A DNA stretch of 64,000 nucleotides from Notolepis coatsorum (Eukaryota; Chordata; Actinopteri; Aulopiformes; Paralepididae): assembly GCA_963971535.1 (NCBI GenBank), contig OZ020591.1:14477577-14541576 (forward strand), in the 5' to 3' direction. This document shows, piece by piece, positions 31,869 through 42,997 of this stretch. The notes beneath the pieces are model-generated. The model had not been told where the DNA came from. It did no database searches and was given only the letters and a program-made list of their open reading frames with translations. Every line of letters begins with the position of its first letter. The stretch's first letter is position 1. A program made the translations under genes and the position numbers.

Positions 31869-32121
31869 GTTGGTGACGTTCGACAGAATAAGACAAAATA
31901 AGTTTAAAAGTTCCAGAGAGGAGTGGGAACTATAAGCTAGTGTAGCGAGTCGTAAACTTTAAAGTACATTAAAGCAGCAGTTGAGCAGCGTTTGTGTCGC
32001 TTTTATGGAAGAGAAATAGCAGGAGCAGTAGTGAAAATTGTGGAAATTAATATTGGATTGTGAAAAAAACAGCCCCGGCTGTCTTCCTCTGGTAGGTCTT
32101 CTAGCTCTGACTTGCCGTTTG
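31869..32121. other. Unassigned sequence flanking a solo LTR
   Basis: No gene or repeat structure recognised. Confidence 0.4.
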
Positions 32122-32125
32122 CGTT

Positions 32126-33434
32126 TGTGGGAAATTATTATCAGGCTTGAGAATATTCAGTGACTTTGTACTTATTATTTACCTTATTGGGGACATTGAT
32201 CTAAGTTAAAAGTTATTATTAAATGTTATTAGGTACAATCATTATCAATGTAGAATATTGAGTGAGTTATGACATTGTAAGTTCATTCAGGCCTCTCCTT
32301 AGTTCAGTGGTGTGTCTGTGTCAAGGCCAAGCACCTGTGCATTTCCCTAGTTATCTCTGGGCCAACGTGTAGCTAAATGGGCTAGGGGGGAAAACACTTC
32401 AGCAAAAACATAAAAGCTATGCATTTGAACCTAGGTTTGGCGGGAACATGCACAGATGCCTTGTTTGGCATTGGCCACCGACCACATACGCCTATGGACA
32501 GAGCAGAGCATAATAAGTAAGGAGGGCTAGGACATTTGCTCGATCTCTCTTTCTGGTGTCTCCTTTCTGGCTGGACTTCACTCTCTTGGTCTGGAGTCAG
32601 ATGCTCTCTTTCTGTCTTTCTGGACTTCTATCTTTAATCTCTCTTTTCTCCATCTAGTCTCTTATTTCCTACTATATTTCTCTATCCCCTTCCTGGTTGT
32701 TCTTCTATCATGTCATTAATGTCTGTTTAAGTGTTCCATGGACCACCCTACGTAAAGATGTCATTCTAATTCTGATCCTTTCAATAAATACAAGACATAT
32801 TGTTGAACTCTAGGGCTGTAACTAATGATTATTTTGGTAGTCGACTAATGTGTCTATTATTTTTTCGATTAGTCGACTAATCTAACGATGTTGTTGTTAT
32901 CTCTGCTTCCTGTGGGAGCGGCTCCTTTTCCGGGCTCTTAGCAGACTTCTTAGCTTAACATAACAGACCGACAGTAGATTTTGGGGAACTAATGGGATAA
33001 CTGGGGGTGCAACTAGGGCTAAAAACACAATGAAATAAAATAATTATAATAAATAATATATCCTTCTTAGCAGACTTCTTAGCTTAACATCCCAGGGAAC
33101 TAATGGGATAACTGGGGATGTTGTTTGCTCCTGACAAGAGTCTCAAAGTCTGGGGTGATGGTAGACAAAGCAACTCTGAGGTCATGCTCAATGTCCAATC
33201 TGTTCCTCTGCTTTGTCTTCAGCTGAGAAGCCACTTTGACAAAGATAGGTAGTGCAAAAAAAAAATAAAAAAAATTCTATACTTTTTTTTAATACGACGC
33301 ATCGACGCGAAAATTCTGCGTTGACGAGTTTTTATGATCGCCGTCGTTGATTATGTCGACTAATCGTTGCAGCCCTATTGAACTCTTTTCCCTTGTCTAA
33401 TATTCTATATCCTTTTAGTAAACAACTACCCACA
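32126..33434. mobile_element. Solo LTR (retroviral or Gypsy type) split by a hAT element
   Basis: Bounded by tgtggg and cccaca, a perfect 6-bp inverted repeat, with a 4-bp duplication cgtt (32122-32125 and 33435-33438). Removing the inserted hAT and its duplication leaves about 734 bp. It contains aataaa (about 32784) in a plausible poly(A) position, so the plus strand is the likely sense, and there is no internal coding region. A 4-bp duplication fits an endogenous retrovirus or Gypsy element; I cannot decide which. Confidence 0.65.
32811..33377. mobile_element. hAT element with 8-bp duplication inside the solo LTR
   Basis: Ends tagggctgtaactaatgatt and aatcgttgcagcccta; 8-bp duplication ttgaactc (32803-32810 and 33378-33385). 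The interior shares the aacataacagacc/aatgggataactgg block and a transposase C-terminal remnant (33140-33245, minus strand) with the element at 26741-27552. Confidence 0.9.
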
Positions 33435-33438
33435 CGTT

Positions 33439-33765
33439 CGCCATACTATGATCAGACAAGCAGACAAGGAGGCAACGCTAGAAAGCAGTTTGTTTACAAA
33501 GATGTGTAAGAGAGGAGTATAAATGTATTTACCCCCCCCGCCACACCTATAGAATCAAAACAAGCATGTGGAAAAGACGAGCAAGAGACAAATTTGGAGC
33601 AAAGAAACCATGAAAACTTTGTTTACAGACTTTATGAAATGACATATTTTTGCAAAAGTAATATGACATTACTACATTTCTAGTGTACAATTGCTATAAC
33701 CATACAGCCTAACTGAAATGTTTCATCTGCTTTAAATTATGATTTTGTCTGTATGGACTTTACAG
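33439..33765. other. Unassigned, AT-rich, precedes an exon-like block
   Basis: No repeats recognised. It ends in a pyrimidine-containing stretch and tttacag that could serve as a splice acceptor. Confidence 0.35.
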
Positions 33766-33905
33766 AGCCGTGTCCAATGAAGATGTCCCAGGGAAAGAAT
33801 GACCTCAGTGACGGCCCCAACAAACGTGTCAGAGCTGTTTCCCTGGCTGCAGACAAGAAAGATGACCACATAGCCGGTCCTAGCCAACACCATATGCTCT
33901 CCAAG
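33766..33905 (+). CDS. Exon-like block, possible host gene exon
   Basis: 140 bp between a possible acceptor (ggactttacag) and a possible donor (ctctccaag|gtggta). The open frame reads CPMKMSQGKNDLSDGPNKRV and then RAVSLAADKKDDHIAGPSQH. Its charged, low-complexity composition loosely resembles short linker exons near the N-terminus of large fish NLR-type proteins. I do not recognise the protein, and the frame also runs beyond both splice sites. This is the only candidate host-gene exon in the window. Confidence 0.25.
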
Positions 33906-33939
33906 GTGGTATTATGCTTCAGTTGTTATGCTTAGGGTT

Positions 33940-34130
33940 GGGCTATATGAACAAAATCTCATATCACCAGATCTTCCTTAGGTTTGACTAGTGGATGAAC
34001 AAAATATATCACCATATCCGATTTATGTTTGACTAGTGGATGAACAAAATCTCATATCACCAGATCTTTTTTAGGTTTGACTAGTGGATGAACAAAATAC
34101 ATCACATATCTTTCTTAGGTTTGATTAGTC
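33940..34130. repeat. ~47-bp tandem repeat, about 4 copies, next to a TIR-like start
   Basis: Repeats of gatgaacaaaatctcatatc and caccagatctt..taggtttgactagtg at 33947, 33994, 34039 and 34087. It begins with ttagggttgggctatatgaa, similar to the terminus seen inverted at 31340-31369. Confidence 0.7.
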
Positions 34131-34132
34131 AG

Positions 34133-34227
34133 CAGGGGTGGCCAACCCGTGGCTCGCGAGCCGCATGCGGCTCTTTGCCCGTCAATGTGCGGCTCTTCCA
34201 TCCATAAAAAAATAAAAATAAATTAAA

Positions 34228-34323
<96 letters not shown>

Positions 34324-35467
34324 ACTCATTCCACAAGGACGTAGAATAAACATTTAATTTTTTTTAAATGGTCCATTTGCATGTTCTTGGTATCTGAATC
34401 TAGGGACATATACTGTATGGATCAGTGTCAGAAATAGTGTGTCTGTTACTAGGCTTGAGTAAATTGTAATGAACCAAAGGAGAATATCAATTCTATTTAA
34501 AATATATATATATATCTTTGACTGTGAATAACACCATGCTAAAATTGACCAGACCTGAAAAATCTAAGCAAATGAATAAAGGGAAGATGATTAAACAGAA
34601 GGTTTTGTAGATACAGTACTGAATTCTGCCATCTTTTTTATAATGTAAATTTCTCCACCATTTTTCATCGTATTGCAACACCGTTTTTTTGCAAGGCGTT
34701 CACAGAAAGGTAGAGAAACTAACTGCGTTCTGTTTGATGGCAATAACATTCAGGTTTGTGGGAGATAATCCCAAAAAATAAGAGAAATAAAAAAGTAAAT
34801 CCAGAAGTCAGATGATTGACAGGGGCTGGTGTGAGCTGGGTAGGGTAGTTTTTCGAAATTCGAAAGCCCTGAGTCTCTTCCTTCAAAAGACTACACTCAC
34901 TTTTGGCTGTGCCACTTCCTCCTGTCAATATGCGCTGGTCTCCGACTCAATGCCCTGAGATTTCTATAATCTTATATTTCACTAATAACAGTTAAAATAA
35001 TTGGTAAACAAACGTAATGCTGAAAATATACACTTTTACTGTATATCTCGGGCTTAAGAGGTTAACCCTGTGAGGCCCAAATTAAAAAGACATTAGCAAC
35101 TTCAGAGGCCAGAGGGTGGGACATATAAACATTTTACTGTCAAATAGCATTGTGAGGCTGAACAACAGGACCAATTGACTATACATGTGCTTAAAATCTT
35201 TTAAATAAACATAATTTTTTTAAATGGCTAAAAGTGATTTTGTAATTTTGCAACCGTGGGTCTCACATGGTACTTTTAACCCTGTGAGGCCCAAATAAAA
35301 AAGACATTAGCAACTTCAGAGGCCAGAGGGTGAGACCTACAGTATAAACACATGAAGGGTGCCGTGACTGAAAAAAAAGGTTGAGAAACGCTGGTATATG
35401 GTGTGGCTCTTTGTGGTACCACAGTCATTTTTGTGGCTCTTAGTCTCTGACTGGTTGGCCACCCCTG
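34133..35467. mobile_element. Non-autonomous hAT element, copy 2
   Basis: Same family as 1991-3219 with the same ends (caggggtggccaacc, ggttggccacccctg) and the same block order. It differs mainly by a (TA)n expansion at 34234-34320. The flanks ttgattag and ttgactag look like a 7/8 target duplication offset by a few bases. No transposase. Confidence 0.85.
34234..34320. repeat. (TA)n microsatellite
   Basis: About 43 TA dinucleotides inside hAT copy 2, absent from copy 1. Confidence 0.98.
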
Positions 35468-35589
35468 CTTGACTAGTGGATGCAGGACTTCAGGGTTTCT
35501 GGAGACACCTACCATTGGAGTCAAGCAGAGTTGATGCATCCACTCCAATGATAGAAGTGGGCACATATTGGCCATTTTGGCTACAGAGC

Positions 35590-35730
35590 TACATCGGAGT
35601 TCACTTGTTTGGTCCACACTAGAGTTCGAATGAGCTTTCACACCACCCAAAACCAACCGGACTATCCGAGGAAAACGAACCAGGGTTCGATTAAGGCGGA
35701 CCAAAGAGCTCAGGTGTGAAAGCGACCATA
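35590..35730. repeat. Short repeat with inverted ends (gtgtgaaag)
   Basis: The stretch from ggtccacactagagttcg to cacctgagc's complement has agctttcacacc near 35632 and ggtgtgaaagcgacc at 35714-35728, an inverted pair. Similar sequences are common in fish genomes, but I cannot name the family. The rest of 35470-35936 shows nothing recognisable. Confidence 0.4.
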
Positions 35731-36383
35731 GACTGTAGGAGTTCAGGAATCTACTCTTTTTGGGTAGACTCTTTGCTAGTTTTGACATTATTATGGTATT
35801 GAGTTTTCCAATACCAGTTACAATGTGATATGACATCTATTTGATATCAGTATCAAAATTATTTCCAAATGAACCGTTATGAATATCTGGTTGATTTCAA
35901 ATAAGTGGTTAGCTGGCAAACCAGTTATCTGTCCACTAAGGCTGTCCCCGAACCCTGTTTTTAGGGTTCGAACGTTCGCCAGGGTTTATCGAACGAACGT
36001 TCGAACGTTCGTTTTTTAAAATTTTTGAGTACATTTTTTTTTAATAAAATTATTTTTTCCATTTTTTTAATATTTTTTTTTTTATTATTATTATAGATCC
36101 TGCGGAGGGCGGCATTGCATAGTCTATTGGTGAAAAACATGTTGTTTACAGTGGTGGCTGTTCATGTAAACATGTAATTAAACAAAGCACTCAGAAGAAA
36201 ATAAACAAGCTACTGCATTAAAGTTACTACTTATGATAAACAATAGCCCTTGCAGTCACGTAAGGGGCTAGATAAACAAAGGCATTCGTTTTGTGGCATT
36301 AACGTTATATAGTTAGTGTTACACGTTCAATAACAGGTATTCACTCTTGGTCGACGGGGAGGGGAGAGGGGAGCCGGGAGGAG

Positions 36384-36539
36384 AGGCGCACGCCTCGGCT
36401 CCTCAACAGACCCGTCCACAGTCTACCTCGGAACGGTGGTAGGGCGGACGGGCTCCCAACACGCCTGCCGCCCGTCCGCCCTACCACCGTTCCGAGGTAG
36501 ACGGTGGACGGGTCTGTTGAGGAGCTGAGGCGTGCGCCT
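36384..36539. repeat. GC-rich palindrome, two ~70-bp arms
   Basis: Arms 36384-36453 and 36470-36539 are inverted copies with about 2-3 mismatches, with a 16-bp spacer (tcccaacacgcctgcc). Core: cctcggaacggtggtagggc / gccctaccaccgttccgagg. It lies just beyond the 18S rRNA 3' end, where ITS1 would be on the rRNA strand. Confidence 0.9.
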
Positions 36540-36611
36540 GCTGTTGTTTCCAACGCAACCACCTCCCGCCATGAAGCTCGCGCTCCGTGGCAGAAAAAGG
36601 CTGGTATTCAT

Positions 36612-36664
36612 TAATGATCCTTCTGCAGGTTCACCTACGGAAACCTTGTTACCGATTACTTCCT
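36612..36664 (-). rRNA. 18S rRNA 3'-terminal fragment (captured)
   Basis: The minus strand reads gtaacaaggtttccgtaggt then gaacctgcagaaggatcatt, the universally conserved 3' end of 18S rRNA, continuing for about 12 bp further upstream with small indels (gaggaagtaatc). The next bases on that strand would be ITS1. Only about 50 bp of 18S is present, so this is a fragment, not a gene. Confidence 0.85.
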
Positions 36665-37054
36665 CGGCGGGGAGCTAACTACGGCCCGGTAGCTACGGTA
36701 AGTCTGTTGAGGCTTCTCGCAAGCAGATCAATGGTGGCATTGCCTGAAGTAAAAAACGAATAAACACTTGCCGATTGGTGGTAACAGCAGAGGCGGGTGC
36801 AAGCGGTGTGACGTAATTGGCAGAATCGCCTGTCAATCAAAATAGAGCTCTGGTTGAGAAATAGTATCCCGCTGCAGCCCGGCAGACCATACTGGTTGAG
36901 CCGAGCGCCTCAGGGGACGCGCCGCTTCACATCACCTCAACCCGTGCGCATCCTTTATTTTTTTTTCACCGAACGTTCGAACCTATTAATTAAAGTCCGA
37001 ATGTCAGCATAACGAACGAACGTTCGAACGTTCGGGCTCAGCCTTACTGTCCAC

Positions 37055-37505
37055 CCCCCCCCTTATTACAATCCAAACAAAGAGTATACTCTTCAATACA
37101 TTGGTTGAGCATAAATTAATATGTTATGAACAAATTAAAAGTTTGACCTAGTGAACGATTGTCTTCCAGGGATGTATTGATACGGGTATCGGGCCATGCC
37201 AGGCTAAAACAGAGTAGCGGTATTGGGGGGGGGGGGGGTTTCCCCAATGCTAAAATCTGACGCCAAGAGAGTGTGGCCCATCTTGTATCCCAGCATGTGG
37301 GGAAACTTGGCATGGCCAAACACTGAGTCACTGAGCCATTAGCTTAACTCACAGAGTACCGTGGTCTGAGTTCTGGCCTCGTTCTGAGTGAACCGGGAAG
37401 CTTCAGACAGGCAGCAAACGACGTCATGAGACAAAAAAGTGTTATTCCACCACACAATAACCTGCAGGCAAAAGTTGTAATCATCCACAGCAGAAAACAT
37501 TTCAT
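37055..37505. other. Unassigned; possible hAT terminus at 37167
   Basis: cagggatgtattgatacggg followed by tatcgg at 37167-37192 resembles the end of a fish hAT family, but no partner end or target duplication was found. The rest shows no gene. Confidence 0.3.
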
Positions 37506-37507
37506 AT

Positions 37508-37674
37508 GCTTCAGAGTGACATGATGTGTTGGAACTAGTCTCAGTGTGAGGTAGTCACTAAATGCTTCAGAGTGACATGATGTGTTGAACTAGTCTCAGT
37601 GTGAGGTAGTCACTAAATGCTTCAGAGTGACATGATGTGTTGAACTAGTCTCAGTGTGAGTTAGTCACTAAATG
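37508..37674. repeat. 55-bp tandem repeat, three copies
   Basis: Unit gcttcagagtgacatgatgt … gaactagtctcagtgtgagg tagtcactaaat, starting at 37508, 37564 and 37619, near-identical. Confidence 0.9.
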
Positions 37675-38144
37675 CTGGGTCTTGAAGCATAGAAAACGAG
37701 GCACGCTGTTTTCTGCTGTGGGTGATTAAAACTTCTGTCAGGTCAGAACGCCGACGTGGAAGTAACGTTATCATCAGGCTGACTGATGGTGATTTGTGTG
37801 TCGCCCTCCCGGCCGCGTCTATTCTTTCTACAATGCCACTCGGTTTCCGTGTTGCCGTTTTGCGCTCTGATTGGCCGAGCATGCGCATGAGCCGCGACAA
37901 GCTCCTCTATCAAAACTCTGCTTAAGCTCCAGGAGAGAGGAGAGAGGCTGAAAAGCTGCAGTTCTTGCCCGACTGATGGGAGCCGAATCCCGGATCCGAT
38001 TTTTCTGATGAATACCCCCAAAACATGGAAGTCCCGAACGCAATTTATACAAATGGAAGTATTGATTACGCCGTAACGAATCATTAAAAAAATATACCGT
38101 TAACTGGAATATGTTGTGTGTGCCTTTACACATATGTTGGATTA

Positions 38145-38333
38145 TGTAATTGGTTTGTCATGACAAACTAATAAAAAATCGCATCGCCGGCTTCGCGGCT
38201 GCGTTGCCGGTCCGCGACACAAGCTCTGGTGTCCGCTGGAGCAAGCCGCAGACGGTCTTGTCGCGGACCGGCAACGCAGCCGCGAAGCCGGCGATGCGAT
38301 TTTTTATTAGTTTGTCATGACAAACCAATTACA
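38145..38333. repeat. Foldback element, two 77-79-bp near-perfect arms
   Basis: Left arm 38145-38223 (tgtaattggtttgtcatgac … ccggtccgcgacacaag) and right arm 38257-38333 are exact inverse complements except for a 2-base difference (cgacacaag/cttgtcg). The 33-bp loop is ctctggtgtccgctggagca plus agccgcagacggt. The arms are AT-rich outside and GC-rich inside. No flanking duplication evident. Confidence 0.95.
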
Positions 38334-38359
38334 CAGTTCGAGAGCCGCCGCTGGTACCG

Positions 38360-38594
38360 ATATCACCACCGATATCTATATCACCACTGATATCTATATC
38401 ACCACTGATATCTATATCACCACCGATATCTATATCACCACCGATATCTATATCACCATATCACCACAGATATCTATATCATCACAGATATCTATATCAC
38501 CACTGATATCTATATCACCACAGATATCTATATCACCACAGATATCTATATCACCACTGATATCTATATCACCACAGATATCTATATCACCACC
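38360..38594. repeat. 18-bp minisatellite, about 13 copies
   Basis: Unit gatatctatatcaccact/c with one 6-bp slip at 38454. The Thr-Asp-Ile-Tyr-type frame across it is an artefact. Confidence 0.95.
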
Positions 38595-38650
38595 CGTACT
38601 AAAACACGTTTGCTTATTAAATAGATTGTTGCATTCTATAATATAATAAT

Positions 38651-39026
38651 TAGTGCCGTCAATAGATTAAAAGAAAATAACTAATTAATCTCTCTCTAGA
38701 TTAAAAATACCATTTTTCTACATAAGACCGAAGCTTGTAACAGATATTTACTTGAGTAAAATCATGGAATTAATGTAAAATCAACAGAAAGTATACTTAG
38801 ATTCAAATACTATTTTAATAGCTTTCTTTCAATACAGTTTATCTCCTGTGAAATACAAATGTTCAACAAAACCATCAACATTGACTCAGCTAGACCTCTC
38901 TCTTATATCCGCGGCGCTAAGATTGAAGATTTTTCACTCCATAGATTAATCTAGATTAATTTATTTTAATGCTTTAATACATTTAAATTAATCTCCAGAG
39001 TTAAAGCATTCATTTTGACAGCCCTA
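38651..39026. mobile_element. hAT MITE (tagtgccgtcaa family), copy 2
   Basis: Ends tagtgccgtcaatagatt and ttgacagcccta, with 8-bp target duplication ataataat (38643-38650, 39027-39034). A shorter relative of 5575-6159. Confidence 0.9.
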
Positions 39027-39734
39027 ATAATAATACAAAAGTTTCATTACCTCTCTGTCTGAAGCCTGTCCACAACTCCACAGTCCACACGCATTTCCTT
39101 TTGTAAAACGTCACCACATTGACAATACTAACGATAAAAACGAATGCTGAACAGATTAACAATACAAACAAATATAATTTAAAAACGTAATAAAAAAAGA
39201 AAAGTGACGATAAAGTTGTTTAATTGACGGGAGGAAAGTTGCTAAAGTCTATGTATTGTGATGAATGAATGAATGAGAACTTTATTTAACAGATTGCAGA
39301 ATGGGTACAATACAGTACGGCTCAATACACGCAATTGTTAAGGGGATGCAGACCAGAGAAAGACGTTTGTCTTGTTTACATCAGGGTCCCCCATTTTCAA
39401 TTCATATCGACATTTATGACATACACAACATACATGACATTTTTGGCATAGGGACATACAGGTATTTAGTACTGATACATTTGTGACATGACGGTATTCA
39501 AATACAGTACTGTTACCCATAGATCCTGACAGAGTATATACATATGATGGGGAGGGGACTGTACATTAGGAGGGGGTGGGTGGGTGGGAGAGAAATATAC
39601 ATACGGTGGGGTGGGGACTGTACATTTGGAGGGGGTGGGTGCGTAGGAGAGAAATATACATACGGCTGGGAGACAATATATACATGCGGTGGGGAGGAGA
39701 CTGTCTATTAGGAGGTGGTGGGGGGTTTGGGCAT

Positions 39735-40700
39735 TTACGGTGGCCAGTTTCGAATTGCAGCCTCCCGTAGGTGCTCTTTAAGAGCGGTTTTGAATGTGGG
39801 TAGGGATTCACATTCCTTTACAGCTTTGGGTAGGGCATTCCACATTGATGTGGCATAATTGCGAAACGTGTTTAGTCCCTTGTTTGAGCCGAATCTGGGT
39901 TTAACATGATTTGTTGAGCTTCCTCTGGTGTAGTGGTTGTGGTATTCACTGACCTTTGGGAAGTATTTTGACATGTACATGGGTACCTTAGTCATATAGT
40001 GTATCTTGTAGACCAGGCCCATTGCAAGTTGCTGTACTCTGTCGTCTACTCTAAGCCATCCTAGGTTGTCAAAGTGGGCAGGGGTGAGGTGGGTTCTGGG
40101 GGTAAGGTCAAGTAGTAGTCTGACCAGTTTGTTTTGTGATGTTTGTAATCTTGTTTTTAGCGCCTTTGAGGTGCTTTGGTACCATGAGGTGCAAGCATAG
40201 TCGTAGTACCCTTGAATGAGTGCTCCTGCCAGAGTCTTCAGGGTATTCTTGTTTACCAGAGAGGAGATCCGGTACAAGAATATAGTTCGTTGGTTGACTT
40301 TTTTTATTACATTGGATGCCATTTTGTCACAGGAAAGATTTGCCTCTAGGATAGAACCCAGGTAGGTAATTTCATCTTTCCTTGTGACAATATTGTCCCC
40401 CACTGTAACTGAGAAGCCGTCGGTCTTGCTGAGTTTGTTATTTGAACCGAAGAGAATGGACTCTGTTTTGCCCATGTGTAATGATAGTTTGTTATCAGCG
40501 AGCCATATGCAGATTTTGCCTAGTTCCGAGCTGAGGGTTTTTTCAACCTGCAACTTGTTCTTGTCAGAGACCAGCAGGGCTGAGTCGTCTGCAAACAGGA
40601 ACAAGTTGCAGTCACAGGCTGACGACATGTCATTTGCATAAATTAGGAACAGTAGCGGTCCTAGTATGCTTCCTTGTGGAACACCACAGCTCACTGTGAG
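39735..40700 (-). pseudogene. Family A RT, C-terminal half (copy 1, 3' piece)
   Basis: Open minus frame of about 320 codons: GVPQGSILGPLLFLIYANDM, CNLFLFADDSALLVSD (intact FADD catalytic motif), KTESILFGSNNKLSKTDGF and GALIQGYYDYACTSW, ending NWPP at the stop. The frame is intact here but severed from its N-terminal half by the hAT insertion in the G-run at 40701. Confidence 0.85.
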
Positions 40701-40939
40701 GGGGGGGGGGGTCAGACCAGGCTGCAGAAACAAATTAGTGGGGGGGCATAAAATGTTCTCGGGGGGGCACAATGGTTTTTCAACACAGGTTCCCTTTTAT
40801 ACGTTTCAGCTGGGACAACGGCGCTGTGGCTTGCTTGGCGCTGCCCACGGTGCTGAACTAAACAGCAGAGAGGCAATTGAAAAATCTAATTTCTCTATCT
40901 TAAGAACATTCACTTATACAAAAACAGACTGAACGGATA

Positions 40940-41526
40940 TATATAACAGACCTGCTGGGGCAGCGGACTGAGAGCAGGGGACACAGACAGGCTGGATAAG
41001 ATGGTCAGGAAGGCCAGTAGCGTGGTTAGGGTGTAGCTGAACGCCCTAGCGAGGGTGGCGGAGAGGAAGAGCCTTGCTAAGCTCCAGGCCATCAGGGAAA
41101 ACCCCTCCCACCCACTATACAGACTTGGCTGACAGGAGGAGCATGTATTGTTATAGGCTCACACTACCTAAATGCAGCACTGAACGGCACAGGAAGTCCT
41201 TCATTCCGACAGCCATCAGACTATACAATGCATCACTGTGCCTCACTGCATCACTGAGCACAGAGTGACAGTTACCATCTTCCTGGACTTTTACTTTTTA
41301 AACAGCACTGTGCAATATTACACCTACTGTAGACTTCAGTATATTTTTACTGTATTTATTTACTGTATCTTTTATTCTATTTTTATTCTATTTCATTTTA
41401 TTCTATTCTTAGAATTTGTTTTGTTATTCTTATTCGTGACTTGTTCTGTCTAAATGTTTAATGTTGAGTGATTTGGAGTGTCAAATTTCCCTCAGGATAA
41501 TACATTTCTATTCTATTCTATTCTAT
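40940..41526 (+). mobile_element. LINE 3' end with (ATTCT)n tail
   Basis: C-terminal codons with SMYCYRLTLPKCSTERHRKS then FIPTAIRLYNAS, a block near the end of ORF2 in several fish LINE families, followed by a T-rich 3' UTR and a tctattctattctattctat tail. 5' truncated, inside the hAT element. Confidence 0.6.
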
Positions 41527-41554
41527 ATCTTTGAAAAGTCTCCATTTATTCAAC

Positions 41555-41886
41555 ACTTCTGAATTCACTGACAAACTGAACTGAACTGACAAAAATAAGG
41601 TGCATAAAAAAGCAAACAAAATTCCTCCACAGGCTACTCACCATCATTAGTAGAGCGGCAAGCGGCGTTTGGGGACAGAGTGAAATCTTCTTAAAACACT
41701 GCCCCTCCACTCATTCCTGAACTTTTTTGTTAAGTCCTTCTCAAATGCCAACTGAATTAAATTGGCCTTGCGTCGATGAAGCATACTAAGGCGATGTTCT
41801 GTAAAGATGTTCTTGAGGGTAGAAAACGAATTCTCACAGAGTGCCGTGCTAGCTTCAGTAGTGTTGTTGTTGACATCAGTGCCCAC
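41555..41886 (-). pseudogene. hAT transposase C-terminal remnant
   Basis: The minus frame reads CENSFSTLKNIFTEHRLSML then HRRKANLIQLAFEKDLTKKF, the dimerisation region of ZMYM1-type hAT transposases. The start is not preserved and no catalytic residue region is present. Confidence 0.65.
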
Positions 41887-42997
41887 TAGGGCTGTCCCCG
41901 ACTAAGGATGTGGATAGTCGACTTTGATTGACAAAAAAAAAAAAAAAAAAAAAATTCAGGGTGGGCACAGCTGACTCAGTGGGCGGGCCAGGCCCCCCAA
42001 TGCCCGCCCATGGCGCCGGGTCTGGGGGGGGTAGAGTACCGTTAACCTCCACCATCTGTTCTCTCCCCTCCAGCTCACTGATAATCTATCAAAACCAATT
42101 GCTTTTAGTTCAAGTTCTTTAATAGTTGTCATACAGAAGTACAGAATACTTTCATACAAAATGCTTCTTACTGTTACGCTCCAGAGACTGTGCTAGACAA
42201 GATAGTATCAAATAACATAATATAGCATGTAATTTAGAAGAAGAAAAATGAGGTCACAGTGTTCTGTATAGACATATGTACAATGTTCTGAGTTACCATA
42301 TAATATACAATACTATGCAGTGTACTAATGTACAGTACTATCTAGTGCAAAGCAGAAATGGGATGAGGTACAATTTTAGGTACAATTTACAGTGAGGTGT
42401 ACGAGTTGTAGTGCAATCCTTCATCAATAAATATAAAGTGTGGGGAGTGGGTGCTACAGTGTGTTTGTTTAAAGTGGGTGTGTGCTATAAAGTGTGTGGA
42501 GTGAGTGCTACAGTGTGTTTGTTTAAAGTGAGTGTGTGCGTGTGGATGTGTGTGCTACAGATACAGCTGGGAAAAGTCCAGGAACAGCTGTTTGCCTGCC
42601 GTTATGATGCCGTTTTGCGAGGTTAATGTTAACAATGACCAGCGGGGGCGCTCTCATACAGCTGGTGACAACTGCCCGACGCGCCGGCTTTTGTTCATTC
42701 ATTGGAGGAGCTCCGCGCTGGACTAAGCTCGAGTTCCATTCAATTCCATTACAGCTGGTGACTTCATTCATAGGATGCTACAACGTCCTACAGTATGTCT
42801 ACAGACTGCATGAATGAATGTTGCTGAATTAAAGAATGAATAAGTTAAACGTGTCAATTCAGCAGTCAAAGTGTATAATATTAAAACGTGTCAAATCTAA
42901 CTTCATTAGATGGCCGACGTACGGCTCTCTTGTCCATTCATTTCATCAAAAGAAAGCGTTAGTGTAATGCTTCTTGGTAACAATAAGTTTGTGTACG

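Larger units (their letters stand above)
35937..37046. mobile_element. hAT element carrying rDNA sequence
   Basis: Ends taaggctgtccccgaac and gttcgggctcagcctta, inverted repeats followed inward by repeated gaacgttcgaacgttcg. 8-bp target duplication ctgtccac (35929-35936, 37047-37054). No transposase. The interior holds a 70-bp-armed palindrome and the 3' end of an 18S rRNA gene. Confidence 0.9.
40713..42024. mobile_element. hAT element (ZMYM1-like transposase remnant), in a G-run
   Basis: Ends cagaccaggctgcag and gcgccgggtctg (inverse cagacccggcgc); 8-bp duplication gggggggt at 40705-40712 and 42025-42032. It contains a minus-strand hAT transposase C-terminus (41555-41886) and has itself received a plus-strand LINE 3' end (40940-41526). 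A second hAT-like terminus (tagggctgtccccgact, 41887-41903) followed by an A-run is a further scrap. Confidence 0.75.
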
